Positions 41,254-49,392 of a DNA stretch of 64,000 bases are shown piece by piece (the stretch's first letter is position 1; each line of letters opens with the position of its first letter). Position numbers and translations under genes: made by a program. Source of the stretch: Thermotoga neapolitana DSM 4359 (GTDB lineage Bacteria > Thermotogota > Thermotogae > Thermotogales > Thermotogaceae); the NCBI RefSeq assembly GCF_000018945.1, contig NC_011978.1:962729-1026728 (forward strand), given 5' to 3'. The notes under the pieces are model-generated. The model ran no database searches, had not been told where the DNA came from, and saw only the letters and a list, made by a program, of their open reading frames with translations.

Positions 41254-42108
41254 ATGGTTGTGGAAAACAGGCTGGAAAAGGAAAAACCCGCAGTGGGAAT
41301 GGAAACCACCGTGTTCGTTCACGGTCTGCCCAGAAAAGAGGCAATTGAACTTTTCAGAAAGGCAAAGAAGATCTCCGAAGAAATGGGATTTCAGCTTGCA
41401 GTGGTGGGTGTCTTGAAAGGAAAGATCATCTTGGGAATGAATGAAGATGAACTCACCATCATGATGAACGAAGGTTCAGAAAAAATAGGAACAAGGGAGA
41501 TTCCGATAGCGCTGGCAAAGGGAATGAACGCCGCAACGACCGTGAGTGCCACCATCTTTCTCTGCAAAAGATTTGGGATAGACGTCGTTGTGACGGGTGG
41601 TACGGGTGGTGTTCATCCCGGTGGAGTGGACATTTCCCAGGATCTCACGGAGATGGCATCTTCAAGGATCATTCTTGTGTCCAGTGGTATAAAGTCCATC
41701 CTCGATGTGGATGCAACGTTCGAGATGCTTGAAACTCTGGAAATACCAGTAGTGGGATTCATGACAGATGAATTTCCCCTCTTTTTCTCAAGAAAAAGTG
41801 GGAAAAAGGTGAAGAGAGTAGAGAATGTAGAAGAGATCCTGAGAATCTACAGGACCATGGAGGAACTGAAACTTGAAAAGACTCTCATGGTGCTGAATCC
41901 TGTTCCAGAAGAACACGAAGTTCCACGAGAGGAGATCGAACATCTTCTGGAAAACATCGAACTGAAAGTGGAAGGGAAAGACGTAACACCCTACCTTCTC
42001 AGAAAGCTTGTTGAGATAACGGGTGGTAGAACTCTGAAGGCAAACCTTTCTCTTCTTGAGGAAAACGTGAAACTTGCCGGAAAGATAGCACTGGCACTTG
42101 GAAGGTAA
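41254..42108 (+). CDS. psuG: Pseudouridine-5'-phosphate glycosidase
   Basis: PsuG splits pseudouridine 5'-phosphate into uracil and ribose 5-phosphate, allowing salvage of the modified nucleoside. The 284-residue protein has METTVFVHGLPR near the start, GMNAATTVSATIFL, VVTGGTGGVHPGG, SQDLTEMASS and MTDEFPLF, all family marks. The T. maritima homologue has a known structure (from memory). It lies 11 bases after cobO. The pseudouridine kinase that makes its substrate is not in the window. Confidence 0.94.
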   Translation: MVVENRLEKEKPAVGMETTVFVHGLPRKEAIELFRKAKKISEEMGFQLAVVGVLKGKIILGMNEDELTIMMNEGSEKIGTREIPIALAKGMNAATTVSATIFLCKRFGIDVVVTGGTGGVHPGGVDISQDLTEMASSRIILVSSGIKSILDVDATFEMLETLEIPVVGFMTDEFPLFFSRKSGKKVKRVENVEEILRIYRTMEELKLEKTLMVLNPVPEEHEVPREEIEHLLENIELKVEGKDVTPYLLRKLVEITGGRTLKANLSLLEENVKLAGKIALALGR

Positions 42109-42112
42109 CAGA

Positions 42113-42123
42113 TATGGTATACT
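42113..42123 (+). promoter_or_regulatory. Candidate extended -10 promoter before rpmH
   Basis: TGG directly before TATACT (42118-42123) forms an extended -10 element just after the psuG stop. No good -35 lies at 16-18 bases; TTGGAA is present at 14. Transcription would start near 42130, about 40 bases before rpmH. Confidence 0.45.
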
Positions 42124-42170
42124 AAAAATCGATGGTACTCCAGACACCGTGAAGAGGGAGGTCAGGCAAG

Positions 42171-42305
42171 ATGAAGAGAACGTACCAGCCTTCAAGAAGA
42201 AAGAGAAAAAGAACACACGGCTTTCTTGCAAGAAAGAGAACCCCAGGAGGAAGAAGAGTTCTCAGGAACAGGAGGAAGAAGGGTCGCTGGAGACTGACTG
42301 TATGA
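42171..42305 (+). CDS. rpmH: Ribosomal protein L34
   Basis: A 44-residue gene. It reads [20 protein letters not shown] onward and ends GRWRLTV, the standard L34 sequence: Arg/Lys-rich with the invariant HGFLAR. The ATG is 9 bases after GGGAGG (42156-42161). The stop overlaps the rnpA start as ATGA. The rpmH-rnpA-yidD-yidC-jag order is the conserved cluster next to the replication origin in many bacteria, though dnaA is not in this window. Confidence 0.96.
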   Translation: MKRTYQPSRRKRKRTHGFLARKRTPGGRRVLRNRRKKGRWRLTV

Positions 42306-42655
42306 ACGAGCGTTTCACCAGAAAGGAACGCCTGAGGCTCAGGAAGGATTTTCTTGAGATATTCAAAGAAGGAAAGAGTCTGCAAAACGAGTATTTTGTG
42401 GTTCTGTTCTTGAAAAACGGTCTTGATCACTCGAGATTGGGAATAGTGGTGAAGAGAAAGTTCGGAAAAGCGACCAGAAGAAACAAATTGAAAAGATGGG
42501 TAAGAGAAACGTTCAGGAAAAACAAGGACAAAATACCGAAAGGTTTCGATATCGTGGTGATCCCCAGGAAGAGATTGTCCGAAGAGTTTGAAAGTATCAA
42601 CTTCCGGGTGGTTCAGAAAAAGTTGCTCAGTCTCTTAGAGAGGATAGAGGAATGA
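42302..42655 (+). CDS. rnpA: Ribonuclease P protein component
   Basis: RnpA assists the catalytic RNA in trimming tRNA 5' ends. From ATG 42302 the protein has 117 residues with [16 protein letters not shown], the family RNR motif region [21 protein letters not shown], and [13 protein letters not shown]. The start overlaps the rpmH stop (ATGA). Unusually, the rnpA frame is open across all of rpmH and back to 42098, with a GTG at 42149 in frame. In Thermus an extended rnpA that contains rpmH in another frame is known. The short form is preferred here. Confidence 0.94.
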   Translation: MNERFTRKERLRLRKDFLEIFKEGKSLQNEYFVVLFLKNGLDHSRLGIVVKRKFGKATRRNKLKRWVRETFRKNKDKIPKGFDIVVIPRKRLSEEFESINFRVVQKKLLSLLERIEE

Positions 42656-42891
42656 AAAGATTGCTCATAATGATCGTACGGTTTTATCAGAAATACATCT
42701 CTCCTCTGAAACCTCCAACCTGCAGGTTCGAGCCAACCTGTTCGAATTACTTCATACAGGCTCTGGAAAAGCATGGCCTTCTGAAAGGTCTTTTCCTGGG
42801 CCTCAGGCGTGTTGTTCGCTGCAATCCCCTTTCAAAAGGTGGATACGACCCGGTTCCCGAAGAATTCTCATTCAAACTGAGGAGGCGATGA
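42652..42891 (+). CDS. yidD: Membrane protein insertion efficiency factor YidD
   Basis: YidD is a small membrane-associated protein that helps YidC-dependent insertion. The 79 residues include [40 protein letters not shown] and [15 protein letters not shown], the whole family signature with its conserved cysteines. It starts in an ATGA overlap with rnpA and ends in another with yidC. Confidence 0.96.
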   Translation: MKRLLIMIVRFYQKYISPLKPPTCRFEPTCSNYFIQALEKHGLLKGLFLGLRRVVRCNPLSKGGYDPVPEEFSFKLRRR

Positions 42892-44225
42892 TCTTGAAAA
42901 AGATCGTGGCAGTGTTACTTGTCATCTTGCCTTTCATTCTGTTCGGGATCGAACCCATCAAGGTCACACGCTCTGACGAAGAAATCGTTGTTCTGACCAA
43001 GTTCAGGGAGTATCACTTCGATCTTGAAAGAGGCATACTGAAGGATTACTATACGCTCGTTGAAGGCAGAAAACACGTTTTCACATACGGAAACGATGGG
43101 TTCGATGTGCTCGATGAGGGAACACCTCTTACTGTCATCGAAGATCCGATAGTAACCGGAAAAGGAAAGACTTCGGAAGGATTTTCAGAAGAAGTGAGTA
43201 TCGTGTACAACTACGGATACGTGAAGAAGATTTTCACCATAAAAAATGATGAAAATTATCTCTTTTTTGTGGGCATAGAAAGTTCCAGGCCCGTGGAAGT
43301 AACGCTTCCCAGAGTTTCATTGGATCCCTCCACAGACAGATACATGGAGAACTACTTTGCCTCTTTCAACTCGAAATCGAGGACACTGGTTCTTGTCAAA
43401 CATGATGAAGGGCTTCGCTTCGAAGGGACTCTGGAGGTGAACGGTCAAAAAAGGCTCACCGTCTTCATGGGACCGAACAAGAGAACCTTGATCAAGAAGG
43501 CATTTCCTGAAGATTATGAATCCCTTATGAAAGCCCTTGGAAACATCCCTGGATTCAACAGATGGTACGATACTGTGTTCTATGGACTTGTCTGGTTTTT
43601 CTGGTGGCTAAAAGATCTGACAAAGAGTTTTGGATGGGCGATAGTACTGTTCACACTGATAGTCAGGCTGATACTTTACCCGTTGTACCATGCTCAGACA
43701 AAGTCGCTCATAAACATGAGAAAACTCCAGCCGCAGATAGAGGCGATCAAGAAGAAATACAAAGACCCTGCAAAACAGCAGGAAGCTCTCCTGAAACTCT
43801 ACAAAGAAGCGGGTGTGAACCCTGCCAGCGGATGTTTGATGCTCCTCATACAGCTGCCGATCTTCATTCTTCTGTGGTCTGTTATCAGGTATTACGTGGA
43901 GGAGTTTGCCTACAGCGGTGGTTTTCTCATCTGGAAAGATCTTTCAGCTGGTGGTTTTGCCAACAACTGGATTTTCCTTGTGATCACGATAGTGTCAAGT
44001 TACTACACCACCCTTCTCACGAGTCAGGATGTGAGAACGGCCTGGCAGGGTCTCATAATGTCCATCATCTTTCCGTTCTTGTTCGTGGGACTTCCAAGCG
44101 GTCTGTTCCTTTACTACACAACGAACACGCTGATTCAACTCGCTGTTACCTACTACACTTATAGAAGGTACAAGATCAAGGGAATCACAACCAGGGAACT
44201 TCTGGGACTTCCGAAAAAGGCTTGA
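42888..44225 (+). CDS. yidC: Membrane protein insertase YidC
   Basis: YidC inserts membrane proteins, alone or with SecY. The 445-residue protein has an N-terminal hydrophobic helix, a periplasmic domain of about 180 residues (much smaller than that of E. coli), and the five-helix insertase core with [65 protein letters not shown] 42888 overlaps the yidD stop; GGAGG is 2 bases from it and 8 bases from TTG 42894, so the start may be two codons later. Confidence 0.96.
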   Translation: MILKKIVAVLLVILPFILFGIEPIKVTRSDEEIVVLTKFREYHFDLERGILKDYYTLVEGRKHVFTYGNDGFDVLDEGTPLTVIEDPIVTGKGKTSEGFSEEVSIVYNYGYVKKIFTIKNDENYLFFVGIESSRPVEVTLPRVSLDPSTDRYMENYFASFNSKSRTLVLVKHDEGLRFEGTLEVNGQKRLTVFMGPNKRTLIKKAFPEDYESLMKALGNIPGFNRWYDTVFYGLVWFFWWLKDLTKSFGWAIVLFTLIVRLILYPLYHAQTKSLINMRKLQPQIEAIKKKYKDPAKQQEALLKLYKEAGVNPASGCLMLLIQLPIFILLWSVIRYYVEEFAYSGGFLIWKDLSAGGFANNWIFLVITIVSSYYTTLLTSQDVRTAWQGLIMSIIFPFLFVGLPSGLFLYYTTNTLIQLAVTYYTYRRYKIKGITTRELLGLPKKA

Positions 44226-44242
44226 GGAAGAGGGGGGATTAG

Positions 44243-44908
44243 ATGAAAAAGGTCATCGAAAGAGCTCCTTCTGTAAACGAAGCCATTGAGAAGGTGGTCA
44301 AAAGGTACGGACTCGAAGAAAACGAGTACACGGTGAACGTTCTGGAAAAAGGCTTTCAGGGCATATTCGGGCTCTTTTCAAAGGAGGCCGTCGTTGAGGT
44401 TTCAATCAAAAAGTCCTATTTTGAAAGGAGATTGAGAGAGTTTTTGGAAGACATACTGAGTGTGGTGGATAATAACGTCAAAGTTTCTGTGAGATCTTCT
44501 GGAAGGAGTTTCTTTGTTGACGTGGACAGTGAAAACGTGGGAAGGTTGATAGGAAAACATGGAAAAACACTGGGTGCTCTTCAGCACATCACGATGATTT
44601 TTCTGAACAGACTGAGTGATACGAAACTGAACGTGATCCTCGACATGGGAGATTACAGGGAAAAGAGGAGGAAATCGCTTGAAAAGATAGTTGAAGAGGC
44701 GGTGAAGAAGGCCCTTTCGGAGAAGACGAAAGTGATGCTCGATCCCATGTTTGCCTTCGAGAGGAGACAGGTTCACAAACTGGTTAAGAAATACAAGGGA
44801 GTTACGAGTTACTCGGTGGGAGTGGAGCCTTACAGACGGGTTGTTATAGAGTACGTCGGAACAAAGAGGGAGGGAAGAAGAAGACATGATATTAAAGAGA
44901 GCATATGA
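44243..44908 (+). CDS. jag: Jag/KhpB RNA-binding protein
   Basis: Jag (KhpB) is an RNA-binding protein next to yidC in many bacteria, with roles in cell division and small-RNA binding in Gram-positives. The 221-residue protein has an N-terminal Jag_N domain (residues 1-55, APSVNEAIEKVVKRYGL and KGFQGIFGLFSKEA), a KH domain with the GxxG loop in GRLIGKHGKTLGALQ, and a C-terminal R3H domain with ERRQVHKLVKKYKGVTSYSVG. It starts 17 bases after yidC and its end overlaps the cupin gene by 23 bases. Confidence 0.95.
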   Translation: MKKVIERAPSVNEAIEKVVKRYGLEENEYTVNVLEKGFQGIFGLFSKEAVVEVSIKKSYFERRLREFLEDILSVVDNNVKVSVRSSGRSFFVDVDSENVGRLIGKHGKTLGALQHITMIFLNRLSDTKLNVILDMGDYREKRRKSLEKIVEEAVKKALSEKTKVMLDPMFAFERRQVHKLVKKYKGVTSYSVGVEPYRRVVIEYVGTKREGRRRHDIKESI

Positions 44909-45230
44909 TGTCGCTCCCCAGGAGATCTCCACAGACAGTGTAAAAGGTGTTCAAAAGCGAGTTTTGATAGGTCTTAAGGAAGCGAGAAATTTCGTCATGA
45001 GGCTCTTCACAGTGAAGCCATCTGGCGTTATAGAAAGACACACACATCCCTGGGAGCATGAAATATTCGTTCTGAAGGGAAAGTTGACGGTTCTGGATGA
45101 GAAAGGTGAAAAAGTGGTGGAAGAAGGGCACTGCATCTATGTGGAACCCAATGAGGTTCATGGATTCAGAAACGACACGGACAGCGATGTGGAGTTTCTC
45201 TGTTTGATACCCAAAGAAGGCGGAGAGTAA
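44886..45230 (+). CDS. Small cupin, metal-binding (TM1459 type)
   Basis: A 114-residue single-domain cupin. Metal ligands are seen in ERHTHPWEHEIFVLKG (three His and a Glu-containing turn) and the second cupin motif EPNEVHGFRN (fourth His). The T. maritima homologue TM1459 has a structure with a four-histidine metal site and can cleave styrene-like alkenes with manganese in vitro (from memory). Its natural substrate is unknown. It begins 23 bases inside jag and ends the yidC block, before the L21 leader. Confidence 0.9.
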   Translation: MILKRAYDVAPQEISTDSVKGVQKRVLIGLKEARNFVMRLFTVKPSGVIERHTHPWEHEIFVLKGKLTVLDEKGEKVVEEGHCIYVEPNEVHGFRNDTDSDVEFLCLIPKEGGE

Positions 45231-45263
45231 TTCTTTTTTAAAGAACACGAAAAAAAAGAGTAG

Positions 45264-45269
45264 TAAAAT
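45264..45269 (+). promoter_or_regulatory. Candidate -10 element before the L21 leader
   Basis: TAAAAT at 45264-45269 would place transcription start near 45276, two bases before the leader helix begins. No TTGACA-like -35 is present at 16-18 bases; the region upstream is A-rich (eight consecutive A), which may act as an UP-like or curved element. Confidence 0.4.
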
Positions 45270-45277
45270 ACTCCTCT

Positions 45278-45327
45278 GGCGCTTGAAGTGCGTCGAAAAT
45301 CCCTTTTTGGGTACGTACTTCAGCGCC
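45278..45327 (+). ncRNA. L21 leader RNA structure
   Basis: A long helix lies between the cupin gene and rplU. The arm 45278-45293 (GGCGCTTGAAGTGCGT) pairs with 45313-45327 (ACGTACTTCAGCGCC) over 15 base pairs, with one bulged T and one G-U pair, closing a loop that holds a small CCC/GGG hairpin. It ends about 16 bases before the rplU ribosome site. Position and form fit the L21 leader family found upstream of rplU, which L21 itself is thought to bind. It would act as an autoregulatory element for rplU-prp-rpmA. Confidence 0.7.
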
Positions 45328-45356
45328 TGTATACCAGCGGATGGGAGGTGAAGGTT

Positions 45357-45671
45357 TTGTACGCCATCGTGGAGACGGCAGGAAGGCAGTACAAAGTGGA
45401 GGAAGGAAAGATCCTTTACACCGAAAAGCAGACGGAGTACGCACCTGGAGACGAGATCGTTTTTGACAGAGTGGTACTTCTCAGAAAGGACAACGAAGTG
45501 CTCGTGGGAAAACCCTATGTTGAAGGTGCTAGGGTCGTTGGAAAGGTGCTCGAACACGCCAAAGCCAGAAAGGTGAAAACGGTGAAGTACAGACCCAGGA
45601 AAAACAGCAAGGTGGAAAAAGGACACAGGCAGTGGTATACTGCCATCAAGATCGAAAAGATTGAGGTATGA
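45357..45671 (+). CDS. rplU: Ribosomal protein L21
   Basis: L21 is a 50S beta-barrel protein. From TTG 45357 the 104-residue product begins [17 protein letters not shown] and contains [29 protein letters not shown] and the basic C-terminal [22 protein letters not shown] 45357 is 8 bases after GGAGG (45344-45348) and gives the family N-terminus; longer readings go through the leader RNA. Overlaps prp by 4 bases. Confidence 0.95.
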   Translation: MYAIVETAGRQYKVEEGKILYTEKQTEYAPGDEIVFDRVVLLRKDNEVLVGKPYVEGARVVGKVLEHAKARKVKTVKYRPRKNSKVEKGHRQWYTAIKIEKIEV

Positions 45672-45952
45672 TAGAAGTAACCATCACCGATACTTTCTTC
45701 GAAGTGAAAGGCCATGCATCGAACGAAGTTGCCTGTGCGTCCGTGAGTGTCCTCACTCAGCATGTGGCGAACTTCTTGAAGGAAGAAAAGGTTGCCAGAA
45801 TAGAGAAAGGATCGGGTTATCTGAAAGTGGAATTTGAAAAACTGGAACCGTGTGAAGTAAAGGTACTCGCAGCGATGGTGAGATCTTTGAGAGAACTGGA
45901 GAAGAAGTTTCCTTCCCAGATTAAAGTGGAGGTGATTCTGAATGGCGCATAA
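45668..45952 (+). CDS. prp: Prp-type ribosomal cysteine protease
   Basis: Prp (YsxB family) is the protease that removes the N-terminal extension of L27 in Staphylococcus and relatives, and lies between rplU and rpmA. The 94-residue protein has the catalytic pair in [19 protein letters not shown]: His in GHA and Cys in CASVS. Its length and the T. maritima structure of this family (TM1457, from memory) agree. The L27 encoded next door has no extension, so its substrate here is unclear. ATG overlaps the rplU stop. Confidence 0.9.
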   Translation: MIEVTITDTFFEVKGHASNEVACASVSVLTQHVANFLKEEKVARIEKGSGYLKVEFEKLEPCEVKVLAAMVRSLRELEKKFPSQIKVEVILNGA

Positions 45953-46193
45953 AAAGAGTGGCGGTGTTGCAAAGAACGGCAGAGACAGTCTTCCAAAGTA
46001 TCTTGGGGTTAAAGTGGGAGACGGGCAATTCGTAAAAGCAGGGAACATACTTGTGAGGCAGAGGGGTACAAGGTTTCACCCAGGAAAGAACGTCGGAATG
46101 GGAAGAGATTTCACGCTCTTTGCTCTGAAGGATGGTAGGGTGAAGTTCGAACAGAAAAACAACAAAAAGTATGTGAGCGTCTATGAGGAGTGA
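45942..46193 (+). CDS. rpmA: Ribosomal protein L27, no N-terminal extension
   Basis: L27 reaches the peptidyl-transferase centre with its N-terminus. The 83-residue protein begins [19 protein letters not shown], then [34 protein letters not shown] lies in frame directly before the ATG, so no longer form with a cleavable leader can exist. It overlaps prp by 11 bases; the last bases overlap the upstream reading of ribU. Confidence 0.96.
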   Translation: MAHKKSGGVAKNGRDSLPKYLGVKVGDGQFVKAGNILVRQRGTRFHPGKNVGMGRDFTLFALKDGRVKFEQKNNKKYVSVYEE

Positions 46194-46197
46194 AAGG

Positions 46198-46749
46198 GTG
46201 AACAGCATAAAGCGTATCTCCTTTGTTGGGGTGTTTTCTGCCCTTGCAACACTCATGATGTTTCTGGAATTTCCCATATTTCCACAGGCAAGTTTTTTGA
46301 AATACGATCCCAGTGAGATCCCAGCACTCATTGTGAGTTTTCTGCTGGGACCAAAGGTGGGTATGCTTGTAATCTTGATCAAGGATATTCTGTTCTTTCT
46401 GGTGAAATCCGGTGATCCTGTGGGAATAGCGATGAACGCAGTCTTGGGAATGTCCTTTGTTGGACTGGCTGGACTCATTTACCACAGAAATAAAAGCAAG
46501 ATAACGGCCATAAAGGGAATGACCATAGCCACTCTATTCACAACAGGATTTGCGCTTGGTTTGAACGCGTTGATCGTTCCACTGTACTTCAAGGCTCCTT
46601 TCGATTTGTACTTGAAGTTTTTTCCGTTCATTCTGGCTTTCAATCTCGTGAAGTTCGGGGTTGACTCGATGGTTACTTTCTTCGTCTACAAGAAGGTTTC
46701 GAGTATTTTCAAGTTAGAAATAGTAGAAGGGAGGAACAGCAATGGCTAG
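46198..46749 (+). CDS. ribU: Riboflavin ECF transporter S component RibU
   Basis: RibU is the substrate-binding membrane subunit of an energy-coupling-factor riboflavin transporter. The 183-residue protein has six hydrophobic helices, the N-terminal coupling helix [35 protein letters not shown] and [20 protein letters not shown], which are RibU marks. T. maritima TM1455 is a RibU of known structure (from memory). GTG 46198 is 7 bases after GGAG and is preferred over ATG 46183, which lies inside rpmA. The energising module genes are not in the window. Its tail overlaps rplM. Confidence 0.9.
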   Translation: MNSIKRISFVGVFSALATLMMFLEFPIFPQASFLKYDPSEIPALIVSFLLGPKVGMLVILIKDILFFLVKSGDPVGIAMNAVLGMSFVGLAGLIYHRNKSKITAIKGMTIATLFTTGFALGLNALIVPLYFKAPFDLYLKFFPFILAFNLVKFGVDSMVTFFVYKKVSSIFKLEIVEGRNSNG

Positions 46750-47191
46750 ATACTTTCCCGTTCAAAAAACGACGATGGTGAAACCTGAAGAAGTGGAGAG
46801 AAAATGGTACGTCGTCGACGCTTCCGGAAAGGTTCTTGGAAGGTTGGCGACACGTATAGCAAAGATTTTGATGGGGAAACACAAACCAACTTACACTCCC
46901 CACGTTGACACAGGAGATTATGTGATCGTTGTGAACGCAGACAAAGTGGTGCTCACAGGCAAGAAGTTGGATCAGAAAGTGTACTACTGGCACTCCGGAT
47001 ACCCTGGTGGTCTCAAATCGATGACCGCAAGGCAGATGCTCCAGAAGCATCCAGAAAGACTCATATGGCTTGCGGTCAAGAGGATGCTTCCAAAGAACAA
47101 GATGGGCAGAAGGATGCTCAGAAGGCTCAAAGTGTACGCGTCTTCCGAACATCCTCATCAGGCTCAGAAACCAGAACCCATTGAATTGTGA
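46742..47191 (+). CDS. rplM: Ribosomal protein L13
   Basis: L13 is an early 50S assembly protein. The 149-residue protein has [46 protein letters not shown]-type sequence in order and [30 protein letters not shown]. The ATG overlaps the ribU stop with GGAGGAACAGC in front. Confidence 0.97.
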   Translation: MARYFPVQKTTMVKPEEVERKWYVVDASGKVLGRLATRIAKILMGKHKPTYTPHVDTGDYVIVVNADKVVLTGKKLDQKVYYWHSGYPGGLKSMTARQMLQKHPERLIWLAVKRMLPKNKMGRRMLRRLKVYASSEHPHQAQKPEPIEL

Positions 47192-47206
47192 TGAGGAGGG
47201 AATAGA

Positions 47207-47611
47207 ATGGCCAGTGTTATCGGATATTACGGAACGGGAAGAAGAAAGACTGCGGTTGCAAGAGTTTACCTGAGGCCTGGTGATGGAAAGGTCAAAGTGA
47301 ACGGAAAAGAGTACGAAAGTTTGAATGACTATTTCAAAAACATCGCCTGGACGAAGCACGCCATAGAACCTCTTGAGGTGACGAACACCATTGGAAAATT
47401 CGATCTTGTGATCAGAGTAAACGGTGGAGGTCTTTCTGGACAGGCCGGTGCTGTGAGACTGGGTATAGCCCGTGCTCTGCTTCAGTACGATGAAAACCTG
47501 AAACCTGTTCTCAAAAAGTACAAGATGCTCACAAGAGATCCGAGAGAAGTCGAGAGAAAGAAGTACGGTTTGAAGAAAGCAAGAAGGGCACCACAGTTCT
47601 CCAAGAGATGA
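47207..47611 (+). CDS. rpsI: Ribosomal protein S9
   Basis: S9 contacts the P-site tRNA with its C-terminal tail. The 134-residue protein has [21 protein letters not shown] and the terminal [17 protein letters not shown] with the invariant Ser-Lys-Arg end. It pairs with rplM as usual and ends before a terminator hairpin. Confidence 0.97.
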   Translation: MASVIGYYGTGRRKTAVARVYLRPGDGKVKVNGKEYESLNDYFKNIAWTKHAIEPLEVTNTIGKFDLVIRVNGGGLSGQAGAVRLGIARALLQYDENLKPVLKKYKMLTRDPREVERKKYGLKKARRAPQFSKR

Positions 47612-47635
47612 TCTCCTGGAAAAGAAAGCAACTCG

Positions 47636-47668
47636 GGGGGTCCGGTTGCCCCGGACCTCTCTTTTTCT
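47636..47668 (+). terminator. Terminator between rpsI and dnaG
   Basis: GGTCCGG (47639-47645) pairs with CCGGACC (47651-47657) around a TTGCC loop, extended outward by G-U and G-C pairs to 47636, then TCTCTTTTTCTC. It sits 34 bases before the dnaG GTG and no promoter is visible between them, so it may work as an attenuator for dnaG-rpoD. Confidence 0.7.
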
Positions 47669-47690
47669 CTGCATTCCAGGGAGTGAGAGT

Positions 47691-49388
47691 GTGATTCCTC
47701 GAGAGGTGATCGAGGAGATAAAGGAAAAGGTTGACATCGTTGAAGTGGTTTCAGAGTACGTGAATCTCACAAGGGTTGGTTCCTCGTATCGGGCACTCTG
47801 TCCCTTTCATGCAGAAACGAATCCTTCCTTTTATGTCCACCCGGGTTTGAAGATATACCATTGTTTTGGATGCGGTGCAAGTGGAGACGTCATCAAGTTC
47901 ATTCAGGAAATGGAGGGAATAACCTTTCAGGAAGCTCTGGAAAGGCTTGCAAGAAGGGCTGGTGTAGATCTTTCCGCGTACAGATCAACTGGAAGTTCTG
48001 ATTACGCCAAATACGTTCATCTGTACGAGAGGGTCTGGAAGAGATATGTTGACGAACTCAAAAGATCACACCAGGCAAAGGAGTATCTGTTGTCCAGAGG
48101 GTTCACCGAGGAAGAAATGGAGAACTACGGATTCGGTTACGTTCCTGAAGGCTCGGAAATAGCTGTTGAAGTCGGAAAAGAGTTGAATCTGAAGGAAGAC
48201 GAAGTGGTGAAGTACGGGCTGGCCTTGAAGAAGGGAAACAGGCTGGTCGATAGATTCGAAGGGAGGTTGATCGTTCCAATAAAAAACGACAGGGGACAGA
48301 TCGTTGCCTTCGGAGGTCGTTTGTTGGGAGACGGTGAACCAAAGTACCTGAACTCTCCAGATACCAGATACTTCTCCAAGAAAAAGACACTGTTTCTCTT
48401 CGATGAGGCAAAAAAGGTGGCGAAAGATGTTGGTTTTTTCGTTGTAACTGAGGGATATTTCGATGCCCTGGCGTTCAGAAGAGACGGTATACCAACCGCG
48501 GTGGCAGTTCTGGGAGCAAGTCTTTCGCGCGAGGCCATACTGAAAATTTCTGCATATTCAAAGAACGTGATCTTGTGTTTCGACAACGACAGGGCAGGTC
48601 TCAGAGCCACTTTGAAATCTCTAGAAGATCTTCTGGAATACGAGTTCAACGTTTTGATAGCAACACCTGATCCCTACAAGGATCCGGATGAGCTCTTTCA
48701 AAAAGAAGGAAGAGGGTCTCTCAAAGATATGCTCAAAAAATCTGTTTCTTTTGAGTATTTCCTGACAAAGGCGGGAGAAGTTTTTTTCGATAAGGGTAGT
48801 CCTGCAGGTATGAGGTCCTATCTTTCCTTCCTGAAAAGATGGGTCCAGAGGATGAGAAGAAAGGGATACCTCAAGAATATAGACAATCTCGTGAAAGAGG
48901 TTTCCAGTTCGACTCAAATACCAGAAAACCAGATCTTGAACTTTTTCGAAAGCGATAGGTCTAATAATGTGCCTGTTCAAGAGGCAAAGGTGCAAAAGGT
49001 CTACGACGAAGGAAAAGGGCTTGCCTATCTGTTCTTGAACTACGAGAACTTCAGAGAAAGGATACTAGAACTCGACCTGGATGTTCTGGAAGATCACAAT
49101 GCAAAAGAGTTCTTCAAGAGAGTATCTTCGATTGAGAACATAAACGAAGCAATAGAGACACTTCCGAAAGAGATGAAGGACTGGATCTTCAGAGTCCTGG
49201 AAGAAGTTCCCCCTCCAAAGGATCCGGAAAAGTTCTTTTGCGATCTCTCCGAGAGATTGAAAACTCGTCAGTTGAAGAAACGCCTGGAGGAGATAGAAAA
49301 GTTGATAAAACAGAGTGTCGATGAGGAGGAAAAGCGCATCCTCTTGAACATGAAGTTGGACCTTTTGAGAAAGATCAAGGGGAGGTGA
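47691..49388 (+). CDS. dnaG: DNA primase
   Basis: DnaG makes RNA primers for replication. The 565-residue protein has an N-terminal CHC2 zinc domain ([13 protein letters not shown] and [12 protein letters not shown]), the core with YLSRGFTEE-type [20 protein letters not shown], a TOPRIM domain with [12 protein letters not shown] and CFDNDRAG, and a C-terminal helical DnaB-binding region of about 180 residues. GTG 47691 follows CAGGGAGTGAGAGT; readings from 47646 begin in the terminator. rpoD follows 4 bases later. Confidence 0.95.
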   Translation: MIPREVIEEIKEKVDIVEVVSEYVNLTRVGSSYRALCPFHAETNPSFYVHPGLKIYHCFGCGASGDVIKFIQEMEGITFQEALERLARRAGVDLSAYRSTGSSDYAKYVHLYERVWKRYVDELKRSHQAKEYLLSRGFTEEEMENYGFGYVPEGSEIAVEVGKELNLKEDEVVKYGLALKKGNRLVDRFEGRLIVPIKNDRGQIVAFGGRLLGDGEPKYLNSPDTRYFSKKKTLFLFDEAKKVAKDVGFFVVTEGYFDALAFRRDGIPTAVAVLGASLSREAILKISAYSKNVILCFDNDRAGLRATLKSLEDLLEYEFNVLIATPDPYKDPDELFQKEGRGSLKDMLKKSVSFEYFLTKAGEVFFDKGSPAGMRSYLSFLKRWVQRMRRKGYLKNIDNLVKEVSSSTQIPENQILNFFESDRSNNVPVQEAKVQKVYDEGKGLAYLFLNYENFRERILELDLDVLEDHNAKEFFKRVSSIENINEAIETLPKEMKDWIFRVLEEVPPPKDPEKFFCDLSERLKTRQLKKRLEEIEKLIKQSVDEEEKRILLNMKLDLLRKIKGR

Positions 49389-49392
49389 AAGT

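Noticed and set aside
46184-46198. FMN riboswitch before ribU
   Set aside because: ribU begins within a few bases of the rpmA stop, leaving no room for a riboswitch.
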